Positions 36,846 to 45,657 of a stretch of DNA of 64,000 nt are shown piece by piece. The first letter of the stretch is position 1. Each line of letters begins with the position of its first letter. Position numbers and translations under genes: made by a program. The notes under the pieces were generated by a model, which was given only the letters and a program-made list of their open reading frames with translations, did no database searches and had not been told where the DNA came from. Origin of the DNA: Furcasterigmium furcatum (lineage: Eukaryota > Ascomycota > Sordariomycetes > Glomerellales > Plectosphaerellaceae); contig BCIA01000004.1 in NCBI GenBank assembly GCA_001599815.1, positions 5,544,082 to 5,608,081 on the forward strand, given 5' to 3'.

Positions 36846-38834
36846 CTACAGACCGGGAGGAGGAGGCACCGCGCCGTAGCCACCAGTGCCCGGAGGTGGC
36901 CCGGACGGGGGCGGCGGTGGAGCGCCGGGAGGTGGAGGGGGCGGCGCCGCTTCACTCGGGGGCGGGGGAGGCGGCGAGGCAGACGCTCCTGCGCCAGGTG
37001 CCGCACCAGGAGGCGCGGGGGCTCCTTGTTGTTGCTGCTGAGCACCGTAGTACTGCTGGTACAGCTGCACGTACGCCGCATAACCACCATAGGCAGCATA
37101 GGGATCCTGTCCGCCATAGTATTGTGCGTACTGGGCAGCGTAATCGGCGCCGCTTGTTGCGGCCTGGGCGCTTCCGGCAGCGGCAGCGGCAGGCTGGCTG
37201 GACTGTGAGTTGTAGCCACCATAGCCCTGGTAGGAGTTGTTGGAGTGCGAGCTGCCGCCATAGCCACCCTGATGAGAGTCACGCGACTCTCGGTGGCCGT
37301 GGTCGTGGGACTGCGAGCGGCCTCCATACCGGTCACCGCCACCATAACGATCGCCGCCGCCGCCGCCGCCACCGTGACCACCGTAGCTACGAGGCGGCCG
37401 AGTCTTGAAGTCTTCATACTGCTCCTTGACGTTGGCGATGAGATCCTCGCACAGCTCCTTGGCCTTGGTAACCATGTTGGCATCGGGTCCACTGCGACAA
37501 GTTAGCAAGACTCCATAGTTGGCCACGCCCTTTTATACATACGCAACGTGGAGGTACATGTCCTCTTCGCTCTCTTTGTTAGTTGACGCCTCGTAGTAAC
37601 CAGAGCCGCGGCCCTTGATCTGCACACGGCAACCGGTCTCGGTTTGGATGTGCTTCACATAGGCGCCGCCCGCTCCGACGACCTGGGCGCGGAGGTTGAA
37701 GCCGGGGACCGGCTCGAGATCGATGGGAATCTTCTCCTCGGGCCATTTGCGCTGCAGTACACGTCAGCAACAGCCTCCAGGGGACGAGTCAAGCTACATA
37801 CGCGTCCGAACTCATCACGCTCGACGGGCTCCTGTTCCCGTCGGCGGAACCGGCGCTCGTCGACCAACTGGGGAAGTTCCTGCTGCATCATCTCCTCGAT
37901 CTTGGCGACGGCCTTCTCCAGGCCAGTTTTGGACGTGCTGGTAACATGAAGATACAGAGGCGGGTTCTGTCCTGCGCATCAGCGACTGAATACCTACATC
38001 ACAAGCGGGTCGAAGGGACATACAGTGGGCGTCGCCATGCTCTTGTCGGGAAGGTAGCTGCCTCGAGTAGTAACGTCTTTCCTGTGTTAACAAGTTTGCT
38101 TCCAAACGGTCGTCGGGAGGCGTTGCGTACCAGCACCAGTCTCTTCTTTAATCTAGATCAAGGAACGGGCGTCAGCAGATGCAAAAGAGGGGGAATCTGT
38201 GCGAGCTATGAGGCCCCAGTAAGCAGCTAGTCCTCGACACAAAAGTTCAATAGAGGAATAAAGGAACAGGCAGTGCGGTACGCAGAAGCTGGCTGCGGGG
38301 ACATCAGTTTAGGCTCAAAAGGGTGTAATTACCATCTTCTGCGTTGATCCCTTGGTCAGGAGGTATCGGTTGCGCAAATCGTTGACTTCGATGTCCTTGA
38401 TGTAGTCGCCGTCGGCGACGTACATCTCGCCGTTGATCGTATCAGCGGGCGCTGGAGAACCAGATCCGGCCTTGGCGTCGGGTGTCGCGGACTTGATGGG
38501 GGGGACGTCGACATGCTGAATGCCCTTCCTCGCCTGGAGCTGAGCGTTGATGCGGGCAGCGGCGGCGGCTGTAAGGGAAAGATGTCAGCTAAATCTTTCG
38601 ATGAAGAAGGGAGCTACCGGAGGAGGAATGCAAGTTACCTGCGGCGGCGGCGGCATCTGTGGGCGACTTCTTGACCTCGGCAGGTGCGGAATCGAGGGGG
38701 CTGCGCTCGCGAGCTTCGGATCGCCTGGCGGGAGGTGACCGCGAGCGCCTGTCGAACCTCGAGGCCTTGCGCGGCTCGGGTTCAGTCTGATCGAAGCGCG
38801 AGCGCTTTGCGGAGCGTCGCTCTGAATCGTCCAT
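36846..38834 (-). CDS. KH-domain protein, KHDC4/BLOM7-like
   Basis: RNA-binding protein related to human KHDC4, which assists pre-mRNA splicing in the nucleus. Seven exons: 38834-38639, 38568-38333, 38152-38131, 38076-38024, 37966-37802, 37751-37543 and 37491-36846, giving 508 residues with all phases closing. The N-terminus is an Arg/Ser region; then come EVNDLRNRYLLTKGSTQKM and IKEETGADVTTRGSYLPD, the first KH-like unit, PPLYLHVTSTS, and the second KH unit with PGFNLRAQVVGAGGAYVKHIQTETG and GRGSGYYE, typical of KHDC4. The C-terminus is Gly/Tyr/Gln-rich and ends in long proline runs. Exon 3 is a 22 bp microexon that encodes the centre of the first KH GxxG-side region. Confidence 0.9.
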
Positions 38835-39473
38835 CCTGGCGTGTTGCGACGAGATAAGTGACGTGGTATGATCTGTCAGTTGTCAGGTTGCGAGGTGCAC
38901 GTTGGAAACTTTTTGGACGTCCAGAAGCAGCTCGAGAGACAGGTGGAGCCTGGTAGCCTTAGCGCAAAGAAATGGCCCGTGCGTTGCATATAAAGGAGCC
39001 GACCCATCTTCACCGAGGATTGGAGGTGAATCAACACTCGGGAAAGACCTCAGGGAAGAAAGAACGGGAGAATCTTGGCAACAAAACAGCTTGTGGTATA
39101 CTGGATGATCGAAGAACCTCGTCAGCTCCTTAGTAGTCGCATAGAAAGCAAACCGCGGATTTGGGTCGGACTTCCCCAGGTTTCCGCCTGCCTGGCCCAG
39201 GGTGCCAGCTGTTGCCACGTGCACCCCACGCTCAACCGAATCCCGGCCGTGGAAGGGCCCAGAGCCGATAGAACCCCTGCCTCCGGTTCATCGGAGGTCT
39301 GACTCCAACATTTCCAATTGACGTCCCCTAATTTTTCCCTTCCCGCACCACCACCGCAAGTGAGTCGACACCCATTACCGACCGCTTCCCCAACCAAGGC
39401 CTCTGGGATCCGCCATTTCCTGATCACAAGAGAAGCTCAGTCGCAGCATCTCGCCCCCTGATCCGGGAAAACC
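38835..39473. promoter_or_regulatory. Divergent promoter of KHDC4-like gene and ilv6
   Basis: Contains two 6-of-7 matches to the Gcn4/CPC1 site, TGACTCC at 39300-39306 and TGAGTCG at 39361-39367, the second about 110 bp before the ilv6 start. Amino-acid control of ilv6 is known in fungi; function of these copies is inference. Confidence 0.4.
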
Positions 39474-40472
39474 ATGGCGTCTCGCTGCCTCGCGACGCCG
39501 CTCCGGCTGGCCGCCCGAGCTCCGATCCTCGCCGCCGGCGGCCAGCAGCGCTGGAGCAGCTCGTCCACCTCGGCCATCGCCTACAAGGCCCTTCGCCGCC
39601 GCTCCGCGCCCCTCCCCATCGACAGCACGCCCGCCTGGTCCGCCCAGGCCGCCGTCTCCAACATCCTCTATGAGATGCCCACGCCCTCCACCACCCCCGC
39701 CAAACGCCACATCCTCAACTGCCTCGTCCAGAACGAGCCCGGTGTCCTCTCCCGCGTCTCCGGCATCCTCGCCGCCCGCGGCTTCAACATCGACTCCCTC
39801 GTCGTCTGCAGCACCGAGGTCGAGGACCTGTCCCGCATGACCATCGTCCTGACCGGCCAGGACGGCGTCGTCGAGCAGGCCCGCCGCCAGCTCGAGGACC
39901 TCGTCCCCGTCTGGGCCGTCCTCGACTACACCAACGCCGCCCTCGTCCAGCGCGAGCTGCTCCTCGCCAAGATCAACATCCTCGGCCCCGAGTACTTCGA
40001 GGAGCTCCTCGCCCACCACCGCGAGATGACCGCCGGCGAGGCCGAGTCCGAGGACTACCCCGAGGGCCTCACCCTCGAGGAGACCGCCAAGGACTTCCAC
40101 CCCAGCAAGCTCGCCCTCAGCGAGGCCCTGCGCCACAAGCACGAGCATCTCAAGACCATCACGTACTTCGCCCACCAGTTCGGCGGTAAGGTTCTGGACA
40201 TCAGCACCAACAGCTGCATCGTCGAGGTGTAAGTCCCCCATCCCCCTTCGTCTCTGCATGCGAGAATAATGGCACTGATTGTCCGCCGCAGCTCCGCCAA
40301 GCAGTCCAGGATCGACTCCTTCCTCAAGCTCATCGGCCCCTTCGGCATCCTCGAATCCGCCCGCACCGGCCTCATGGCCCTGCCGCGCTCGCCGCTGGCC
40401 GTCGGCCAGGAGGAGCAGCTCCTCAAGGAGGCCGACGAGGTCGTCGACGCCAGCCAGCTGCCCCCCGGCTAA
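39474..40472 (+). CDS. ilv6: Acetolactate synthase regulatory (small) subunit Ilv6
   Basis: Regulatory partner of the catalytic subunit Ilv2 in mitochondria; confers valine feedback on the first shared step of branched-chain amino acid synthesis. Exons 39474-40228 and 40292-40472 give 311 residues. Residues 1-35 form a basic mitochondrial presequence. The ACT domain starts at about 78 with HILNCLVQNEPGVLSRVSGI, then RGFNIDSLVVCSTEV and SRMTIVLTGQDGVVEQ. The second half has the conserved YFAHQFGGKVLDISTNS and the C-terminal RIDSFLKLIGPFGILESARTGLMALPR. Convergent with the ornithine carbamoyltransferase gene, stops 234 bp apart. A 376-codon antisense frame is a shadow. Confidence 0.96.
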
Positions 40473-40706
40473 GGGGCCAGCGTGGGTGATTAATATTTGT
40501 ATCAAGAGCGAGTGGACTCGGCGTTGGTCAATAACCGGGGCGGGACATGTTTGGCAAAATGTGTTTAGATGTGGTCAATTGACGCATAGTTCCAGCATTT
40601 GTTCCTGCTCTGATACTCTCGTGACCTGCTTCCTGGCCTCGCTATTTTTGGGGGGTATCACGGGGACGTGTATGTCAGGGATGTGTGCAGCCATGTCATG
40701 CTGTGA

Positions 40707-41881
40707 TTAGATCTTGCCCTTGTTCGCGACGAAGCCCTCCAGCGCGGCTGTGAAGATGTTAGCGTTGCGAGTCCGGGTCACCAGGGAGAGAGCGTGACAT
40801 ACCGACGGCAGCCCACAGGCGGTTCTCGGCCTCGGGGAAGACGAGCGACCTATCGCTGTAGAAGACCTCGTCGGCGACCTCCTCGGGGTGGCGGGGGAGG
40901 CAGTGCATGAACTTCCAGCCGTCCTTTGCGCCGCCGCGCTTCGCCAGGTCGTTGGTGATTTGAAACCCGGCGAAGGCCTTGAGGCGCTTCTGGGTCTCCT
41001 CCTCCTGGCCCATGGAGACCCAGGTGTCGGTGACGAGGAGGTCGGCGTCCTTGATGGCCTCCTCGGGAACGGTGGTCTCGGACAGCTTGCCGGGGGAGGC
41101 GACGCCGACGGCCGCGGAGTTGATGATGTCGCGCATGGGTGCGGGGATGCCGTAGCCGGTAGGGGAGGCGACGGCGATGTCGACGCCGGTCTTGAGGCAG
41201 CCGATGGCGAGGTCGAAGAGAACGTTGTTGGAGTCGCCGATCCAAGCAACCTTGAGGCCGCGGACGCCGAGGTCAGACTTGTCGGATGATGAGACGGCGG
41301 CGGGGAAGGCCTCGTGGATGGTGAGGAAGTCGGCGATGATCTGCAGGGGGTGGTAGTCGTTGGAGAGAGCGTTGATGACGGGAACGCTGGAGTCCTTGGC
41401 GAGGTTGACAATGTCCGAGTGCGGGCCGACACGGGCGACCATGCAGGAGGTCATGGAGGAGATGACTTTTGAGGTGTCGTAGAGGGACTCGTTGACCTGG
41501 TGCGGGTTAGCCTATGTGAGTCAACTCAACGGGAATGGGATGAAGACGAACGCCGAGCTGGATGTCGTCTTTGCCGAGGAACATGGGATGGCCACCCATG
41601 AGGGCGACGGCGGCTTCTGTTGAGACTCGGGTCCTGGTGCTGCGCTTGTTGAACATCATGGCGACCGTCTTGCCGGTGAGGCTGGCGGCAAGGGCCTGGG
41701 GCGTCTGGCCGGCCTTGACGGCCTTCTTGTGAGCCGCGGCATTGCGGACGAGGGTGGCGAACTCGGCTGGTGTGAGGTCACTGATGGATGTCAGATGCCT
41801 GGGGCCCGCCGACTGGGAGTAGGATCGGATCTGGGAGCCATTGAGCGCCTGGCGAGCCACGCGGAATGCGGATTGCTTCAT
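40707..41881 (-). CDS. Ornithine carbamoyltransferase
   Basis: Makes citrulline from ornithine and carbamoyl phosphate in arginine synthesis, in mitochondria. Exons 41881-41552, 41496-40803 and 40747-40707 give 354 residues. The presequence is MKQSAFRVARQALN. The carbamoyl-phosphate motif STRTR, the block MVARVGPHSDIVNLA, DTWVSMGQE (ornithine loop) and HCLPRHPEEV with the active-site Cys are all present. Intron 1 has two possible acceptors 15 bases apart; the downstream one gives QLGVNESLYDTSK as in other species, whereas the upstream one would add five residues. A perfect TGACTCA lies 161 bp before the ATG. Confidence 0.96.
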
Positions 41882-42359
41882 GGTGAGAGTGAGTCTGAGA
41901 CGTCGAGACGGTTGATGCCGAGGTCGGAGTTTGAGCAGTGGGCGGTCAATTGACAAATCTTGAGGAGGATGAAGTCGAGATACAAGGCGTGCCTGGGCCA
42001 AGATCTTATACAGGTTACTCGGGACCACGTCTGTCAACTGTTGACTCACAATGGCCGTCTCAAAGTTGTCACCGCAAGATGTTTTGTCGTCCGTCCAGCT
42101 ACTGCTTTCAGTTCCCCATTTTTTCGATGACGGGTGTTGGTCCGTGCACCGTCTCCTTTTTGGGCTGGGGAGTGTCCCGTCCGAGACGAACGTTTTTCAT
42201 GACTTCAACACATCTCTTCTCTCAATCAATCATACTCCGTTCGAAATATTTCAGGGGTTTGGTTTAGCAAGATTTCCTACGCATGAAATATCGAAAACAA
42301 GGGGTATTCAAACTCCTGCCGCCATTACCTGTCGAAAGATCTCCCGCATTTCTCAACCT
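41882..42359. other. Intergenic (carbamoyltransferase promoter)
   Basis: Between the carbamoyltransferase start and the methyltransferase stop. Holds the TGACTCA site; nothing else recognised. Confidence 0.45.
42042..42048. promoter_or_regulatory. Gcn4/CPC1 cross-pathway-control site TGACTCA
   Basis: Perfect TGACTCA palindrome-type site about 160 bp upstream of the ornithine carbamoyltransferase start. Arginine genes are classic targets of the bZIP factor Gcn4/CPC1 under amino-acid starvation. Confidence 0.65.
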
Positions 42360-43286
42360 TCAACCAATCTTGGGCGGCTCGACCGCCTCCTTCGGCTTTG
42401 TGGCGGTAATAGTCACGTAACGCCAGCTGCCAAGTCCCCAGTACGTGCCCACGCCTCCCATGGTATTGATGAAATGCCGCCGGAGGCCGAGGGGCCAGAT
42501 GACGAGGTAGGGAACGATCGCGAGCGCGAAGAACAGCCTCGCCATCGGCTTGATGTTCTCGGATATGTCCTGGACCTCCACGTCGACGAAGCCGACCTCC
42601 TCGAGCATGCGCTGGATGGTTCCCGGGCGCGAGATCTGGTTGGTCGGCATGGCGGTGACCTCGTTGATGAAGGCCATGTCGTTCGCGAAGGGGCTCTTGG
42701 CCTCGGAGGAGCAGGTGTTGTCGTACTCGAAGAGCGCGACGCGGCCGCCTGGCTTGAGAAGACGGTGGAAGCCCCGCAGCACCGCGTTGGGATCGGTGGC
42801 GTGGACGAACGTCTCCATGGTGTAGATGCCGTCGTACGTTTCCGACTCGATGCTCTCGAGGTGGTGGTAGTCCATCCTGCGCACGGTCATCTGTCCCTCG
42901 GGCAGCTTCGCGCGGGCGGCGTTTCGCCTGGCCTTTTCAAAGTGGTGCTCGACGACGTCGATGCCGGTGACATGGTGCTTGTACTTGGTGGCCATGGTGA
43001 GCGCGACGTGTCCGACACCGCATCCGGCGTCGAGCAGGCGAGAGCCCTCGGGGAGTCCCAACCGCTCGGCCAGCTTGTCCTCCATGCGACGGAGAGATTT
43101 GGAGACGGGGAAGGGCCAGTGGGTGTCTCGCTCCCAGTAGCCAAAGTGTCGCGTGCCGCCGAGCACCAGACGGTACCCGATCCTCGACTCGAGGGATTGA
43201 TAGTAAGACTGAAGCGCCGGGTTGTGGTCAATGATGGGCTCGGCCTTGGAAATCGTCGAGCCCTGAGAACTATCGGCACTGGCCAT
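42360..43286 (-). CDS. SAM-dependent methyltransferase (Erg6/UbiE-like)
   Basis: Class I methyltransferase of 308 residues in one exon; substrate unknown. Motif I, LLDAGCGVGHVALTMA, is at residues 84-99, followed by VTGIDVVEHHFEKA (motif with the acidic ribose contact), YDGIYTMETFVHATDP and LLKPGGRVALFEYD. This arrangement resembles sterol C-24 methyltransferases and UbiE, but the sterol-specific N-terminal blocks are not obvious. A hydrophobic segment near residues 250-270 (MARLFFALAIVPYLVIWPLG) may attach it to membrane. The start is the first ATG, within MASADSSQGS. A 414-codon plus-strand frame is antisense. Confidence 0.85.
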   Translation of the reverse strand: MASADSSQGSTISKAEPIIDHNPALQSYYQSLESRIGYRLVLGGTRHFGYWERDTHWPFPVSKSLRRMEDKLAERLGLPEGSRLLDAGCGVGHVALTMATKYKHHVTGIDVVEHHFEKARRNAARAKLPEGQMTVRRMDYHHLESIESETYDGIYTMETFVHATDPNAVLRGFHRLLKPGGRVALFEYDNTCSSEAKSPFANDMAFINEVTAMPTNQISRPGTIQRMLEEVGFVDVEVQDISENIKPMARLFFALAIVPYLVIWPLGLRRHFINTMGGVGTYWGLGSWRYVTITATKPKEAVEPPKIG

Positions 43287-44017
43287 GGTTGCTGATTATT
43301 GGCCGCAGCGGAACTCGGGATGGTATCGTGAAGGACGACAGTCGCTCGAGGAGTCGCGCCGAATTCTCATCAAGACAGGCGAAAGAAACCAGAATCGCCT
43401 AGCTAGTCAATTGAATTAGAAGAAGACTGAGAATCGAGACGGGAGGACGGAGGAACGGGCTGGCATTTCTAGAACTTTGGAGGGTTGCCGGTGACGAGAT
43501 CCTATGAGGACATGGGTTGAGCTGCACAAAGATCAAACGAGTCTGCCCACCGATGCCTCGTCAACAATCACGGCGATAATGTACCTTCCCTCTCGGCCAT
43601 GCCGTTGGATGGACACACCGATGGGTTCGGCCGACTGTGCACGTCAAGGGCCGGGCCAGGCCAGGCCAGTTCTCATCAACAAGCACCAAAGAGATGGCCT
43701 GCACTCAGCACGTGCAACAGCCGCTTGATTGCTTCCTCAAAATGCCGGTTACACCCAGTACAAGTCGGGAATGGCGTCGTCTAAATAACCCCAACGGGGT
43801 AGCAGGCGGCGCGTGAACACCCTGCATTTTGACATGTCACACATGATGCCAAGATCTTCGGCAGTCTGGAGCCGTGTGGAGGACTTGGCACTCTACACTC
43901 TGGTTCAACGACATGGCCCCTGAGGAAGAGTCGCGTGATGGTGGCAGATCTCGCTTGTAACCTGTGCAACGCAAGAGAAAGTCAGTTCTAATTTTGTAAA
44001 CTCATCTGCTAGTGTAG
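43287..44017. other. Intergenic, no intact gene
   Basis: Methyltransferase promoter side. Just before 44018 the sequence looks like an intron end (pyrimidines then TAG), possibly a relic of the decayed gene that follows. Confidence 0.4.
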
Positions 44018-44404
44018 GCCCCCGTCAACTTGGACTTTGAGACAGGCAACCTGGACGGGAGGCGAGTCTCTGTTTGCTACGGGCTGGCATGGGACGGGGC
44101 GGTTGCCAGACCTAACACGTGCTTCTTTAACTCTGGAACCACTATCGGGAACGCCATTCCGGTCGGAAATGGATGGTACAGATTCAGCATGGAGTTCACC
44201 GTTCCCGAAGAGCACTAGGGAGACGGCAGGATCATCATGGCTTTTTCTGGCAACGCTGCTTACACAGAGCACTTCGTGGACAACATCACTTTGGAACAAA
44301 TATGAGAGCCCCAGAACTATCAAATCGAGAATGTCGATAGCGGCGAAAGCCTCGCTCTCAATACGTTTGTAGAGGTCTTGTTTCTCAGTACCAGTGTCGA
44401 TGCC
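44018..44404 (+). pseudogene. Decayed carbohydrate-binding-like protein fragment
   Basis: One reading frame keeps protein-like character across two stops. It begins APVNLDFETGNLDG, continues to GNGWYRFSMEFTVPEEH and TAG at 44216-44218, resumes with GDGRIIMAFSGNAAYTEHFV, DNITLEQI and TGA at 44303-44305, then goes on in the same frame with NYQIENVDSGESLAL until TAA at 44405. The pattern of ...FETGNLDGW..., a strand with Phe/Val, then AYTEHFVDNITL resembles the galactose-binding jelly-roll repeats of fungal cell-wall or carbohydrate-binding proteins. The N-terminal part of the gene is not found. A relic is the best reading; sequencing error at both stops is less likely. Confidence 0.6.
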
Positions 44405-44498
44405 TAACTGCCGATGATGCGAAACCCAGAGCCTTTGCATTCGAATCATCACCTCTTCTATTCCACACAAACGCCGACGCAGTCGACCTTGACACCCC

Positions 44499-45290
44499 TT
44501 AATAGCCACCAGATGAGTCGCCCCCGATGGGCTTGAACTGTACAGTAGTAGGTTGGCTACTGATTCCCCTCTTGACAGCCTCCTCAATGATCGCAATCGT
44601 CGCTGTGGCACCAATCCGTGTAACCCCCAGAGACATGACATGGAGCAGATCATCCAAAGTTCGCACACCTCCAGCTGCCTTTACCTGTACTCCGGGCTTT
44701 GAGTGTTGCCTCATGAGCTTGAGATGGGGCACTGTAGCACCCTTGTACGAGTACTTGCCATCGGGTTGCTTGACAAAGCCGTATCCAGTAGATGTTTTGA
44801 CGAACCCAACGCCGATATCCGAGCATATCTCGCAGAGACGAATGATGTGACTGTCGTTGAGATAGTCGTTCTCGAAAATGACCTTGAGGATGGCGCCATG
44901 CTTGGTGACGGCCTCGTTGATTTGACGAATCTCATCGGTGACATAGTCCCAGTCACCTCCGAGCGCCTTGCCGATGTTGATCACCATGTCGATTTCTTTT
45001 CCCCCTGCAGCAGCAGCGGCATCCGCCTCAAAGACCTTGACCTGTGTCGTACTGTTTCCATGCGGAAAGCCGATGACGGGACAGATGAGAACGTCCGAGC
45101 CCTCGAGCTCCTTCTTGGCGAGGGGGATAAGGTACGGCTTGACACATGCCGTGGCGACGGAGTATTTCTTGCTGATTCGCAGCCCCTCCAGAATGTCGGC
45201 GTCGGTCATGGTCGGGTGTAACAGCGAATGGTCGATCATCTTCGCCACCTGCTGAAGGGTGACGGTAATGGTGTTTGTTTCGGAACCCAT
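44499..45290 (-). CDS. deoC: Deoxyribose-phosphate aldolase
   Basis: Class I aldolase that splits 2-deoxyribose 5-phosphate into glyceraldehyde 3-phosphate and acetaldehyde, part of deoxynucleoside breakdown. Single exon, 263 residues, normal length. The Schiff-base lysine is Lys165 in VGFVKTSTGYG and the second catalytic lysine is Lys204 in VQVKAAGGVR. Other family blocks are MIDHSLLHPTMTD, ATACVKPYLIPLA, VIGFPHGNSTTQVKVFE and EIDMVINIGKAL. The start chosen is the ATG of MGSETNTITV; an upstream extension of the frame lacks a good ATG. Divergent from a Zn2Cys6 regulator across 367 bp, which hints at local regulation of sugar or deoxynucleoside use. Confidence 0.95.
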   Translation of the reverse strand: MGSETNTITVTLQQVAKMIDHSLLHPTMTDADILEGLRISKKYSVATACVKPYLIPLAKKELEGSDVLICPVIGFPHGNSTTQVKVFEADAAAAAGGKEIDMVINIGKALGGDWDYVTDEIRQINEAVTKHGAILKVIFENDYLNDSHIIRLCEICSDIGVGFVKTSTGYGFVKQPDGKYSYKGATVPHLKLMRQHSKPGVQVKAAGGVRTLDDLLHVMSLGVTRIGATATIAIIEEAVKRGISSQPTTVQFKPIGGDSSGGY

Positions 45291-45488
45291 GTTGTCTGGC
45301 GATAGTCGGGGTGCTTGGTGAGGCTTCGTGTCCTTGGAAACGCGTCTGACCCGTTCTGATGCTAGAAATCTGAACTGGTTCGCCGCGAAGGGGCCCCTTT
45401 TATGGATGCATGACAATGAAGTTATATGTACAGTACAACCATCCCGTGTGCAGCTGCTTCGGGGCTCCCGGACCCGGCCAGGCCCGCA

Positions 45489-45508
45489 GGAACCCACCCG
45501 CGCTCCGG
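45489..45508 (+). repeat. 20-mer direct repeat, copy 1
   Basis: GGAACCCACCCGCGCTCCGG. Matches 19 of 20 bases with the copy at 48344-48363 on the other side of the regulator gene. Confidence 0.6.
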
Positions 45509-45543
45509 CGGCGGTCTTTTCCAAATGGGGAAATCCGCTCCAC

Positions 45544-45555
45544 CGGAGGACTCCG
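45544..45555. promoter_or_regulatory. CGG-N6-CCG inverted repeat
   Basis: CGGAGGACTCCG, a perfect inverted repeat of CGGAG around two bases. Zn2Cys6 dimers commonly bind CGG triplets in this arrangement. The 11-mer CCGGAGGACTC also occurs at 61981-61991 upstream of the second regulator. Confidence 0.5.
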
Positions 45556-45657
45556 AACGGAAGGACCGGCCATATTAGACAAAAACGATCCTCCACCGGG
45601 AGGAAGCCTCATTCTGTTACTCTGATCACTCCATCATCTTTCTGTCGAGTAAGAAAG

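Larger units (their letters stand above)
45291..45657. promoter_or_regulatory. Divergent promoter of aldolase and Zn2Cys6 regulator
   Basis: Rich in CGG/CCG triplets. Contains CGG-N6-CCG at 45544-45555 and one copy of a 20-base repeat at 45489-45508. Confidence 0.5.

Noticed and set aside
39375..40505. 376-codon minus-strand frame
   Set aside because: Antisense of ilv6 coding sequence; Gly/Val/Glu-rich shadow.
42051..43295. 414-codon plus-strand frame
   Set aside because: Antisense of the methyltransferase with no domain of its own.
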